Source of the DNA: an uncultured Alkalilimnicola sp.
GTDB taxonomy: Bacteria > Pseudomonadota > Gammaproteobacteria > Nitrococcales > AK92
Length of the DNA: 64,000 nucleotides
Direction of reading: 5' to 3'
Assembly: GCA_937951875.1 (NCBI GenBank)
Contig: CALGAN010000027.1
Coordinates: 10,651-74,650 of the forward strand
Position numbers and translations under genes: made by a program. Positions within the stretch are counted from its first letter, which is position 1. Every line of letters begins with the position of its first letter. Under the pieces are notes generated by a model. The model was given only the letters and a program-made list of their open reading frames with translations, was not told the origin of the DNA and searched no databases. Positions 7,448 through 15,942 of this stretch are shown here, one piece after another.

Positions 7448-9016
7448 ATGTCGATGCAGAAGAAAGGCCTGCTGCGCTCCATTTTCACCTTCGGCTCGCT
7501 GACGCTGGTCTCCCGCGTGCTCGGTCTGATCCGCGACATGGTCGTGGCCGCGGTGTTCGGTCCGGGTGCGGCGACCGACGCGTTCTTCGTGGCCTTCAAG
7601 ATCCCGAACTTCATGCGTCGGCTGTTCGCCGAGGGGGCGTTCTCCACCGCTTTCGTGCCGGTGGTGTCGGAGTACAAGGAGCGGCGCGCGCCCGAGGAGG
7701 TGCGCCGCCTGGTCGCCGACGTGTCCGGCGTGCTGGGCGCGGTGCTGCTGCTGATCACCGCGCTGGGCATCCTGTTCGCGCCGTACGTGGTGCGGCTGTT
7801 CGCCCCCGGCTTCGCCGCCGATCCGGCGAAGTTCGAGGTCACGGTGACCATGCTGCGCTGGACCTTCTCCTACATCCTGTTCATTTCCCTGACGGCCTGT
7901 GCCGGCGGCGTGCTCAACACCTACGGCCGGTTCGGGCCGCCGGCGTTCGCGCCGGTGCTGCTCAATCTCTGCTTGATCGCCGGCGCGCTGTGGCTGTCGC
8001 GCTATTTCGAGGTGTCGGTGGTGGCGCTGGCGGTGGCGGTGTGCATCGCCGGCGTGCTGCAGCTGCTGCTGCAGCTGCCGTACCTGGCGCGGATCGGCAT
8101 GCTGGCGTGGCCGCGGCTGGGCTGGTCGGACCCGGGCGTGCGCCGCATCGTGCGGCTGATGGGGCCGTCGATCCTGGGTTCGTCGGTGGCGCAGATCAAT
8201 CTGCTGGTGGATACCATTCTGGCCTCGTTCCTGCTCACCGGCAGCGTCAGCTGGCTGTACTACTCGGACCGGCTGGTGGAATTCCCGATCGGCATCTTCG
8301 GGGTCGCGCTCGGCACGGTGATTCTGCCGCGGCTGTCGAGCGAGCACGCCGCGGCCACGCCGGAGCGGTTTTCCGCGACTTTGGACTGGGCGCTGCGCTG
8401 GGTGCTGCTGATCAGCGCGCCGGCCACCATCGGCCTGATCATGCTGGCGCTGCCGCTGGTGGCGACGCTGTTCAAGCACGGCGAGTTCACCGACCATGAC
8501 GCCTTGGCGTCGGCGCTGAGCCTCTCCATGTACGCGCTGGGGCTGATCGGCTTCATCCTGGTGAAGGTGGCCGCGCCCGGCTACTTCGCCCGCCAGGACA
8601 CCCGCACGCCGGTCCGGTTCGCCGTGATCTGCGTGCTGGTGAACATGCTGTTGAGTTCGATCGCCGTATGGTTCCTGCACGACAGCGGCGTCGGCCACGC
8701 GGCGCTGGCGCTGGCCACGGTTATCGCGCAGCTGCTGAATGCGGCGTTGCTGTTGAGCAAGCTGTACCGGCTGGGGGTGTACCGACCGGGCGAGGGTTGG
8801 CGCGGCTTGCGGCGGCAGGTCGCCATCGCCAGCCTGGCGATGGCGGCGTTGCTGTATTGGCCGGCGGCTCAAAACGCGTTCTGGCTGGGCGCCGGCGTGG
8901 TCGAGCGGATCGGCGCGTTGGCGCTGCTGGTGAGCGTCGCCGTGGTGGTCTATTTCGGGGTGCTGTGGTTGAGCGGGTTGCGCTGGGCGGCGCTGCGAGA
9001 GCCGCGCGAGCAGTGA
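7448..9016 (+). CDS. murJ: lipid II flippase MurJ
   Basis: A MOP/MVF-family membrane protein of 522 residues with about 14 hydrophobic helices, which flips lipid II to the periplasm for peptidoglycan synthesis. The N-terminus (LTLVSRVLGLIRDMVVAAVFG) and FFVAFKIPNFMRRLFAEGA are hallmark MurJ sequences, and the arginines lining the central cavity are visible. ATG 7448 or 7454 (MSMQKKG or MQKKG) fits the family; the open frame reaches further upstream without homology. It is divergent from rpsT and followed 49 bp later by ribF, a common arrangement. Confidence 0.96.
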   Translation: MSMQKKGLLRSIFTFGSLTLVSRVLGLIRDMVVAAVFGPGAATDAFFVAFKIPNFMRRLFAEGAFSTAFVPVVSEYKERRAPEEVRRLVADVSGVLGAVLLLITALGILFAPYVVRLFAPGFAADPAKFEVTVTMLRWTFSYILFISLTACAGGVLNTYGRFGPPAFAPVLLNLCLIAGALWLSRYFEVSVVALAVAVCIAGVLQLLLQLPYLARIGMLAWPRLGWSDPGVRRIVRLMGPSILGSSVAQINLLVDTILASFLLTGSVSWLYYSDRLVEFPIGIFGVALGTVILPRLSSEHAAATPERFSATLDWALRWVLLISAPATIGLIMLALPLVATLFKHGEFTDHDALASALSLSMYALGLIGFILVKVAAPGYFARQDTRTPVRFAVICVLVNMLLSSIAVWFLHDSGVGHAALALATVIAQLLNAALLLSKLYRLGVYRPGEGWRGLRRQVAIASLAMAALLYWPAAQNAFWLGAGVVERIGALALLVSVAVVVYFGVLWLSGLRWAALREPREQ

Positions 9017-9065
9017 AATCCGTCCCATCTCCCTTATAATTTGGCGTTTTGCGGGATTGGGCTAA

Positions 9066-9995
9066 ATGGAGCTGATTCGCGGCTGGCATAATCTGCGACC
9101 GCGTCATCGCGGCTGCGTGGCGACCATCGGTAACTTCGACGGGGTCCATCGCGGCCACCGGGCGGTGCTGGCGCGGCTGGCGCAAGTCGGCCAGGAACTC
9201 GGGCTGCCGGCGACCTTGCTGACGTTCGAGCCGCATCCGTTGGAGTTCCTCAGACCCGAGGCCGCGCCGCCGCGGCTGACCTCGCTGCGCAACAAGCTCA
9301 TGGCCTTGCGCGACACCGGGTTAGCGCGGGTGCTGTGCTTGCGTTTCGATCGCGCCTTCGCCGCCCTGGAGCCGGAAGAGTTCGTGCAGCGGCTGCTGGT
9401 GGAGCGGCTGGGCGTTCGTTTCCTGCTGGTGGGCGATGATTTCCGCTTCGGCCGCGGCCGCCGCGGCGACTTCGCGATGCTGCAGGAGGCGGGGAAGGCC
9501 AACGGTTTCGCGGTGGAGCAGATGGGGACGGTGCTGGTCGACGGCGAGCGCGTCAGCAGCACCCGGGTGCGCCAGGCGCTGCTCCGCGGCGACCTGGAGC
9601 AAGCCGAGCGGCTGCTTGGCCGGCCGTACAGCATCTGCGGCCGGGTGATCCGCGGCGATCGGATCGGCCGCACCCTGGGGTTCCCGACCGCCAACATTTC
9701 TCTGGAGCGTACGCGGCCGGCGCTGTCGGGGATCTTCGTGGTGCAGGTGCGCGACGGCGATCAGCTGCGGCCGGGCGTGGCCAGCGTGGGCACGCGGCCC
9801 AGCGTCGGCGGCACCCGCTTGTTGCTGGAGGTGCATCTGCTGGATTTTCACGGCGACCTCTACGGCCGTCATTTGCAGGTCGAGTTCCTCAAGCGGCTGC
9901 GCGGCGAGGAATACTTCGACAGCCTGGAGGCGCTGACGGCGCAGATCGCGCGCGATGCCGACGCCGCCAGAGATTATTTCGCGGCCCTACGTTAG
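9066..9995 (+). CDS. ribF: bifunctional riboflavin kinase/FAD synthetase
   Basis: A 309-residue enzyme converting riboflavin to FMN and FMN to FAD. The N-terminal adenylyltransferase domain has TIGNFDGVHRGH (~19-30) and SSTRVRQAL (~160-168). The C-terminal flavokinase domain has GRTLGFPTANISL (~203-215) and ends in the conserved KRLRGEEYFDSLEAL region. It lies between murJ and ileS, as in many gammaproteobacteria. Confidence 0.96.
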   Translation: MELIRGWHNLRPRHRGCVATIGNFDGVHRGHRAVLARLAQVGQELGLPATLLTFEPHPLEFLRPEAAPPRLTSLRNKLMALRDTGLARVLCLRFDRAFAALEPEEFVQRLLVERLGVRFLLVGDDFRFGRGRRGDFAMLQEAGKANGFAVEQMGTVLVDGERVSSTRVRQALLRGDLEQAERLLGRPYSICGRVIRGDRIGRTLGFPTANISLERTRPALSGIFVVQVRDGDQLRPGVASVGTRPSVGGTRLLLEVHLLDFHGDLYGRHLQVEFLKRLRGEEYFDSLEALTAQIARDADAARDYFAALR

Positions 9996-10020
9996 CGGGG
10001 CGCCATTACGAGGCAGTAAC

Positions 10021-12840
10021 GTGACCGACTACAAGCACACCCTCAATCTGCCGAAAACGGATTTCCCGATGAAGGCCAACCTCGCCGAGCGCGAGCCGCA
10101 ATGGCTGGCACACTGGGAGGCCATCGACCTCTACGGCAAGCAGCGGGCGGCGCGGGCCGGACGGCCCACCTTCATCCTCCACGACGGTCCGCCCTACGCC
10201 AACGGCGACATTCACATCGGTCACGCGGTCAACAAGATCCTCAAGGACATCATCGTCAAGAGCCGCAATCTGGCCGGTTTCGACGCCCCCTACATCCCCG
10301 GCTGGGACTGCCACGGTCTGCCCATCGAGCTGATGGTGGAGAAGAAGATCGGTAAGGCCGGCGACAAGGTGAGCGCCACCGAGTTCCGCGCCGCCTGCCG
10401 CGCCTTCGCCGCCCAGCAGGTCGACGGCCAGCGCCGCGACTTCAAGCGCATGGGCGTGTTCGGCGACTGGGATCGGCCCTACCTGACCATGGATCCGAAG
10501 GTCGAGGCCAACATCCTGCGCGCGCTGGGCCGGATCTACGCCAACGGCCACATCACCCGCGGCTTCAAGCCGGTGCACTGGTGCGTGGACTGCGGCTCGG
10601 CGCTGGCCGAGGCCGAGGTGGAGTACGAGCAGCGGGTGTCGCCGGCCATCGACGTGCGCTTCAGCGCCGTCGACAGCCAGGACGTGCTCGCCCGCATCGG
10701 CGCGCCGCAGGCGCGCCTGAACGTGACGGTGCCGATCTGGACCACCACGCCCTGGACCCTGCCCGCCAACCAGGCGGTGGCGCTGCACCCGGAGCTGGAC
10801 TACGTGCTGGTCGAGGTGGCCGACAGCGGCGAGGGGCTGGTGCTGGCCGAGGCGCTGTACGAGCGGGCGCTGAAGCGCTACGGCATCGACCAGGCCAAGG
10901 TCGTGGCCCGCTTCACCGGCAGCGCGCTCGAGGGCGTGAAGCTGCAGCATCCGTTCCTGGAGCGGCAGGTGCCGGTGGTGCTGGGCGAGCACGTCACCAC
11001 CGAGGCCGGTACCGGTGCGGTGCACACCGCGCCCGGTCATGGTCTGGACGACTATCTGGTCGGCCAGCGTTACGGCTTGCCCACCGAGAACCCGGTGGGC
11101 GGCAACGGCGTGTTCCTGCCCGATACGCCGTTCTTCGCCGGCCAGCACGTGTTCAAGGCCAACGACGAGGTGGTGCGGGTGCTCACCGAGCGCGGCAAGC
11201 TGCTCAAGCACGAGCGCTACGAGCACAGCTACCCGCACTGCTGGCGCCATAAGTCGCCGATCATCTTCCGCGCCACGCCGCAGTGGTTCATCAGCCTGGA
11301 CAAGGAAGGCCTGCGCGAGCAGGCGCTGGCCGCCATCAGCCGCGTGACCTTCACGCCCGCCTGGGGCCAGGCGCGCATCGACGGCATGGTGCGCAACCGT
11401 CCCGATTGGTGCATCTCGCGCCAGCGGCTCTGGGGCGTGCCCATCGCTTTCTTCGTCGACAAGAAGACCGGCGAGCCGCATCCGCGCACGCTGGAGCTGA
11501 TCGAGCAGGTCGCCCAGCGCATCGAGCAGGGCGGCATCGAGGTCTGGGATGAGCTCGATCCGCGCGAGCTGCTGGGCGACGAGGCCGAGCAGTACGAGAA
11601 GGTCAGCGACATCCTCGACGTCTGGTTCGACTCGGGCGTGACCCACGCCTCGGTGCTGGAGCACCGCGAGCGTCATGCGGTGCCGGCTGATCTATACCTA
11701 GAGGGCTCCGACCAGCATCGCGGCTGGTTCCAGTCGTCGCTGCTGACCAGCGTGGCGATGCGCGGCGACGCGCCCTACCGCGGCGTGCTCACCCACGGCT
11801 TCACGGTGGACGCGCAGGGCCGCAAGATGTCCAAGTCGCTGGGCAACGTCATCGCTCCGCAGAAGGTGATGAACAGCCTCGGCGCCGACATCCTGCGACT
11901 GTGGGTGGCTTCGGTCGACTACAGCGGCGAGATCCCGGTCTCCGACGAGATCCTCAAGCGCCTGGCCGACGCCTACCGGCGCATCCGCAACACCGCGCGC
12001 TTCCTGCTCGCCAACCTCAACGGCTTCGATCCGGCCCGCGACCTGGTGCCCAACGAGCGCATGCTGCCGCTCGACCGCTGGGCGGTGGACCGGGCGTTGG
12101 AGCTGCAGAAGGTGGTCACCAAGGCCTACGAGGACTACGAGTTCCACGTCGTCTATCAGCGCGTGCACAACTTCTGCACCGTGGACCTCGGCAGTTTCTA
12201 TCTCGACATCATCAAGGACCGCCAGTACACCACCCAGACCGAGAGCCTGGCGCGGCGCTCGGCGCAGACCGCCCTCTACCACATCGTCGAGGCGTTGGTG
12301 CGCTGGATCGCGCCGGTGTTGAGCTTCACCGCCGACGAGATCTGGCAGCACATCCCCGGCAAGCGTAGCGAATCGGTGTTCCTGGAGGAGTGGTACGCTG
12401 GGTTGTCGCCTCTGGGCGAGAGCGACCTGGATCGGGCGTTCTGGGATACGGTGATCGAGGTGCGGCAGGCGGTGGCGCGCGAGATCGAGAAGGCCCGCAA
12501 CGCCGACCTCATCGGCGGCTCCCTGGAGGCCGAGATCGACCTGTACTGCGAGCCCAAGCTCAAGGCGCAGCTGGAGCGGCTCGAGGACGAGCTGCGCTTC
12601 GTGCTGATCACCTCCTACGCGCGGGTGCACGATATCGCCGACCGCCCGGCCGATGCGGCGCCGTCCAAGCTGGACGACGGCTCCGAGCTGTATGTGCGGG
12701 TGACGCCGTCGGCCCACGGCAAGTGCGAGCGCTGCTGGCATCGGCGCGAGGACGTCGGCGCGCACGCCGAGCATCCGACGCTGTGCGGCCGCTGCGTGGA
12801 GAACGTGGCGGGTCAGGGCGAGCAGCGCAAATATGCGTAA
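10021..12840 (+). CDS. ileS: isoleucyl-tRNA synthetase
   Basis: A class Ia synthetase of 939 residues. HIGH is at 65-68, KMSKS at 602-606, a CP1 editing domain lies between them (with TTTPWTLPANQAV), and C-terminal zinc-finger cysteine pairs are at 902/905 and 922/925. The GTG start at 10021 gives VTDYKHTLNLPKTDFPM, which matches the bacterial N-terminus; GAGG lies 9 bases upstream. The open frame to 9955 lies inside ribF and is not used. The 3' end overlaps lspA by 8 bp. Confidence 0.97.
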   Translation: MTDYKHTLNLPKTDFPMKANLAEREPQWLAHWEAIDLYGKQRAARAGRPTFILHDGPPYANGDIHIGHAVNKILKDIIVKSRNLAGFDAPYIPGWDCHGLPIELMVEKKIGKAGDKVSATEFRAACRAFAAQQVDGQRRDFKRMGVFGDWDRPYLTMDPKVEANILRALGRIYANGHITRGFKPVHWCVDCGSALAEAEVEYEQRVSPAIDVRFSAVDSQDVLARIGAPQARLNVTVPIWTTTPWTLPANQAVALHPELDYVLVEVADSGEGLVLAEALYERALKRYGIDQAKVVARFTGSALEGVKLQHPFLERQVPVVLGEHVTTEAGTGAVHTAPGHGLDDYLVGQRYGLPTENPVGGNGVFLPDTPFFAGQHVFKANDEVVRVLTERGKLLKHERYEHSYPHCWRHKSPIIFRATPQWFISLDKEGLREQALAAISRVTFTPAWGQARIDGMVRNRPDWCISRQRLWGVPIAFFVDKKTGEPHPRTLELIEQVAQRIEQGGIEVWDELDPRELLGDEAEQYEKVSDILDVWFDSGVTHASVLEHRERHAVPADLYLEGSDQHRGWFQSSLLTSVAMRGDAPYRGVLTHGFTVDAQGRKMSKSLGNVIAPQKVMNSLGADILRLWVASVDYSGEIPVSDEILKRLADAYRRIRNTARFLLANLNGFDPARDLVPNERMLPLDRWAVDRALELQKVVTKAYEDYEFHVVYQRVHNFCTVDLGSFYLDIIKDRQYTTQTESLARRSAQTALYHIVEALVRWIAPVLSFTADEIWQHIPGKRSESVFLEEWYAGLSPLGESDLDRAFWDTVIEVRQAVAREIEKARNADLIGGSLEAEIDLYCEPKLKAQLERLEDELRFVLITSYARVHDIADRPADAAPSKLDDGSELYVRVTPSAHGKCERCWHRREDVGAHAEHPTLCGRCVENVAGQGEQRKYA

Positions 12841-13306
12841 ATGGCTCGGGCTGGCGCTGGTCGTGATCGCGCTCGACCAGCTCAGCAAGCTGGCCGCCGA
12901 GCACTGGCTGGAATACCACCAGCCAGTGCCGGTGTTGCCGTTCTTCAACCTGACGCTGAGCTACAACACCGGCGCGGCCTTTAGCTTCCTTGCCGGCCAG
13001 GCGGGCTGGCAGCGCTGGTTGTTCGCGGCGCTGGCGGTGGCGGTGAGCGCGTTCCTGATCGGCTGGTTGCGCCAGATCGGCGACCGTGACCGCTGGCTGA
13101 GCCTGTCGCTCAGCCTGGTGCTGGGCGGCGCCATCGGTAATCTCGTCGACCGGCTGTTCTACGGCCACGTGATCGATTTCATCGAGCTCTATTACCAGCG
13201 CTGGAGCTGGCCGGTGTTCAATATCGCCGACAGCGCCATCACTATTGGAGTGATCGGGCTGATCGCCCATTCCTTCTTCGCCAAGCGGGCGCCGACCGAG
13301 ACCTGA
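12833..13306 (+). CDS. lspA: lipoprotein signal peptidase (signal peptidase II)
   Basis: A 157-residue inner-membrane aspartyl protease that removes signal peptides from diacylglyceryl-modified prolipoproteins. It has four transmembrane segments. The catalytic aspartates are in GNLVDR (D106) and FNIADSAI (D133), with NTGAAF near 45-50. It overlaps ileS by 8 bp and is followed after 6 bp by ispH. The usual fkpB between lspA and ispH is absent. Confidence 0.97.
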   Translation: MRKWLGLALVVIALDQLSKLAAEHWLEYHQPVPVLPFFNLTLSYNTGAAFSFLAGQAGWQRWLFAALAVAVSAFLIGWLRQIGDRDRWLSLSLSLVLGGAIGNLVDRLFYGHVIDFIELYYQRWSWPVFNIADSAITIGVIGLIAHSFFAKRAPTET

Positions 13307-13312
13307 TTCGCC

Positions 13313-14281
13313 ATGCAAAAAATCCTGCTCGCCAACCCGCGCGGCTTCTGCGCCGGGGTAGACCGCGCTATCAGCATCGTCGAGCGCGCGCTCGAACTAT
13401 TCGGCGCGCCTATCTACGTGCGGCACGAGGTGGTGCACAACCGCTTCGTGGTGGATGGGCTGCGGGCCAAGGGCGCGGTGTTCGTCGAGGAACTGGACGA
13501 AGTGCCGGACGGCGCCACCGTGATCTTCAGCGCCCACGGTGTGGCGCGGGCGGTGGTGGACGAGGCCAAGCGGCGCGGCCTGCGCGTGTTCGACGCGACC
13601 TGCCCGCTGGTGACCAAAGTCCACCTGGAAGTGCAAAAGCACGCCCGCGACGGCCGCGAGGTGGTGCTGATCGGCCACGCCGGTCATCCGGAAGTGGAGG
13701 GCACCATTGGCCAGTACGTCGGCGAGGGCGCCGAGCGCGGCGCCATCTACTTGGTCGAGACCTCCGAGGACGTGGCGAAGCTGGTCGTGAAGAATCCCGA
13801 GGAGCTGGCCTACGTCAGCCAGACCACGCTGTCCATGGACGATACCGCCAAGGTGATCGATGCGCTGCGCGCCCGCTTCCCCAAGATTCAGGGGCCGCGC
13901 AAGGACGACATCTGCTACGCCACCCAGAACCGCCAGGATGCCGTGAAGGCGCTGGTGGACAAGGTCGATCTGCTGCTGGTGGTGGGCTCCAAGAACAGCT
14001 CCAACTCGAACCGCCTGCGCGATTTGGCGGTGCGGGCGGGCGTGCCCGCTTACCTCATCGACAGCGCCGACGACATCCAGCCGGAATGGCTGGCGGGCGT
14101 CGCTACGGTCGGCGTGACTGCCGGTGCTTCCGCGCCGGATATCCTGGTGCAGGAGGCCGTCGCTCGCCTCAAGACCTTCGGCGTGGAATCCGTCGCGGAA
14201 CTGCAAGGGCGCGAAGAGCGCATTACCTTCTCGCTGCCGCGCGAGCTGAGCCGCGCGGCGCGCGGCTCAGCCCTAGGCTAG
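13313..14281 (+). CDS. ispH: 4-hydroxy-3-methylbut-2-enyl diphosphate reductase
   Basis: A 322-residue [4Fe-4S] enzyme making IPP and DMAPP in the last step of the MEP pathway. The cluster cysteines are C13 (NPRGFCAGVDRA), C97 (DATCPLVTKVH) and C201 (DDICYATQNRQ). The proton-relay region (HGV, GHPEVEGT) and the SKNSSNSNRL substrate motif are intact. It is the last gene of the ribF-ileS-lspA-ispH run. Confidence 0.97.
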   Translation: MQKILLANPRGFCAGVDRAISIVERALELFGAPIYVRHEVVHNRFVVDGLRAKGAVFVEELDEVPDGATVIFSAHGVARAVVDEAKRRGLRVFDATCPLVTKVHLEVQKHARDGREVVLIGHAGHPEVEGTIGQYVGEGAERGAIYLVETSEDVAKLVVKNPEELAYVSQTTLSMDDTAKVIDALRARFPKIQGPRKDDICYATQNRQDAVKALVDKVDLLLVVGSKNSSNSNRLRDLAVRAGVPAYLIDSADDIQPEWLAGVATVGVTAGASAPDILVQEAVARLKTFGVESVAELQGREERITFSLPRELSRAARGSALG

Positions 14282-14430
14282 CCCAGAGGTGGCAGCCGAG
14301 CAGAACAACGGCGATGACCAGCGCCGCCATCGTTTCATATCGGCCGTCAATACAAGCCGAGATTGCTGGCGCTCGGTAGAAGATCGAAGGGGCGGTGAAG
14401 CGCTTCGATGGCCTCCAGTTGCTCCCGCAG

Positions 14431-14871
14431 TTAGGTGGGCAGGGAAAGATACTCGGCCTCCTTCTCGATTTCGTCCACCAGGCTGGTGGTGACCAGTTCA
14501 GTGCAATTCGGTGAGGCACCATTGTTGGCGTTTCCTTCCAGCCTTCTGATTATCGTCGCCGCGACCTCATAATCGGCCGCTTCCCGTGCTGCGCACCGAT
14601 TCTCGGCACGCATGTGAAAATAACGTAACGCCGTTTTGAGATTTTCGCGTGAGATGGCAAGCCGGGCGAACGGCTGCGCCGGAAGGACGGACCGGGACGC
14701 AGCGCATTCGGCCGTTTTTCTCTCGGGCTTGGTAACGGCGTTGACGAGCCGTTGTCTGGCTAGCGTCTGTTCCGGCGTAAGCGCCGTGGCCTCGGCTGCG
14801 GGGTGAGCCTGCACGGCACTTGCTGCGAGAACCCCAACAATCAGCAGAATTCGCTTAAATCCGGCGACCAT
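14431..14871 (-). CDS. small exported protein, possibly truncated at its C-terminus
   Basis: A 146-residue unknown protein. A clear signal peptide (ILLIVGVLAASAVQA) with an AxA-type cleavage site is followed by an alpha-helical, arginine-rich domain with cysteines in AECAAS, NRCAAR and PNCTEL. I do not recognise a family. It overlaps the 85-residue gene upstream by 17 bp, so the pair is probably cotranscribed. The TAA stop at 14431 is followed in frame by 27 further sense codons (LREQLEAIEALHRP...) ending in TGA at 14347, which look like a genuine continuation. The present stop may therefore be a recent nonsense change. A periplasmic location is inferred. Confidence 0.55.
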   Translation of the reverse strand: MVAGFKRILLIVGVLAASAVQAHPAAEATALTPEQTLARQRLVNAVTKPERKTAECAASRSVLPAQPFARLAISRENLKTALRYFHMRAENRCAAREAADYEVAATIIRRLEGNANNGASPNCTELVTTSLVDEIEKEAEYLSLPT

Positions 14872-15112
14872 TCGCTATAGCTTTCCAGAAGTCCCGCTGT
14901 TTCTGAGCGTCGTTGAATTCGTTCTCGACGACCATGGCCTCGGCCTGGGCTCGTATGTGCTCCCGCACAAAGGTAGGCGTTCTCCGAAGCGCTTGAGCGA
15001 AATAGACCCAATCCGTCGAAGTGATGTTGTATGAAGCTTGTAGAGGGGCGTTTCCTGTAAATAGGTTGGAAAAAGTTCCAGTGACCAGGAAGTGTGGGGG
15101 ATGTTCTCTCAT
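14855..15112 (-). CDS. hypothetical protein, 85 residues
   Basis: A short unknown protein rich in aromatic, charged and amphipathic stretches (DWVYFAQALRRTP, NEFNDAQKQRDFWKAIANG). No signal peptide or membrane helix is visible. An in-frame TAA two codons upstream fixes ATG 15112 as the first possible ATG, though no strong ribosome site is seen. It overlaps the exported 146-residue gene by 17 bp and is preceded by an AT-rich spacer. A toxin-immunity or other paired function is possible, but nothing in the sequence shows it. Confidence 0.45.
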   Translation of the reverse strand: MREHPPHFLVTGTFSNLFTGNAPLQASYNITSTDWVYFAQALRRTPTFVREHIRAQAEAMVVENEFNDAQKQRDFWKAIANGRRI

Positions 15113-15304
15113 GTCTTACATGTTTTTGGTCTGCGTTGTTGTATTTTCAATATGAGATCTGGATTGTTAGGGTGTTTTGTGGTTGTTGTTCCTTATTTGG
15201 TTTTTGTATTTTATTGAATAATGAATTGATGAAAATGGATTTCGTATCACGCCCGCCAGAGCCAGCCGCGCATCGCGCCTTGAGTGCCTTACGGCCGGGA
15301 TTGG
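15113..15304. other. AT-rich spacer between fimT (left operon) and the 85-residue gene
   Basis: 192 bases with no gene. The part 15113-15240 is markedly AT-richer than the surroundings, with long T runs on the plus strand. It probably holds the promoter of the two small leftward genes or marks inserted DNA. Confidence 0.5.
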
Positions 15305-15868
15305 CTAAGGGCGGCAGCCGATACCGGAGTCGCCGGGCAGGGCCTGAGCGCGGCCGGTAATGGCGATCCTGATGCTGCGCGCATGTGCCGGGCCGCGGTT
15401 GTCGCACAGCGTGAACGTGCTCATGTAGCCGGCGGCGCTGCCCAGGCTGTCGAAGCGAATCCGTTTCACGGCCTGCAGCCCGTTCGCCCGCATGCGCAGG
15501 TCGGCCGGCAGGCCGTTCCGCACCAGAAAGATGCGTCCGCCGTCGTCGTCGCAGATCGAATCCCCGTCGGTATCGGCGCAGCCGCCGTCGCCGTTGCGGT
15601 CCTCGAATGCCATCCAGCCCTGATCCCAATGCGCGGCCTCGTCGCAGGCCATGCCGGACGGCGCTTTGCACAGCACGGCCGGGTGCTGCGAGCGCAGCGC
15701 ATGGCTGCGGGTGAGCTGCAGCGCGCCGATGAATTCGTTGGTCAGCGTCGACAGCCGTATGTCCTTGATCAGGCTGCCCAGGCCGGGAGCGGTGGCGCCG
15801 ATTAGAATGACAGCGATGGCCAACGTCGCCATGAGCTCAATCAGCGTTACGCCGCTGTTGCGTTCCAT
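15305..15868 (-). CDS. type IV pilus minor pilin, FimT/FimU (GspH-like), left operon
   Basis: A 187-residue pseudopilin. The leader MERNSG precedes VTLIELMATLAIAVILIGATAPG, giving G/V cleavage, Glu at +5 and a hydrophobic N-terminal helix. The globular part follows GspH/FimT: LQLTRSHALRSQ, then GWMAFEDRNGDGG and FDSLGSAAG, and ends with CDNRGP and a final cysteine. It has an unusual Asp-rich insert (DTDGDSICDDDGG) in the loop where FimT proteins usually have one short DxNG. It is the last gene of the leftward pilV-pilW-pilX-pilY1-fimT operon, 74 bp after pilY1. Confidence 0.85.
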   Translation of the reverse strand: MERNSGVTLIELMATLAIAVILIGATAPGLGSLIKDIRLSTLTNEFIGALQLTRSHALRSQHPAVLCKAPSGMACDEAAHWDQGWMAFEDRNGDGGCADTDGDSICDDDGGRIFLVRNGLPADLRMRANGLQAVKRIRFDSLGSAAGYMSTFTLCDNRGPAHARSIRIAITGRAQALPGDSGIGCRP

Positions 15869-15942
15869 GCGCCCTCCTTGGCTGCATCGACTCGATGCCT
15901 TCTACGAATCACCAGCGGCCGACAGGCCGTGAGACCGCCTGC

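Noticed and set aside
7400..9028. Long open frame antisense to murJ
   Set aside because: Composition is Arg/Gln/His-rich shadow coding; murJ on the plus strand has clear family motifs.
9955..10020. Upstream ATG for ileS inside ribF
   Set aside because: GTG at 10021 aligns with the family N-terminus and has a ribosome site; the longer frame would overlap ribF.
10006..11676. Long antisense frame inside ileS
   Set aside because: Shadow of ileS with no ribosome site or recognisable domain.
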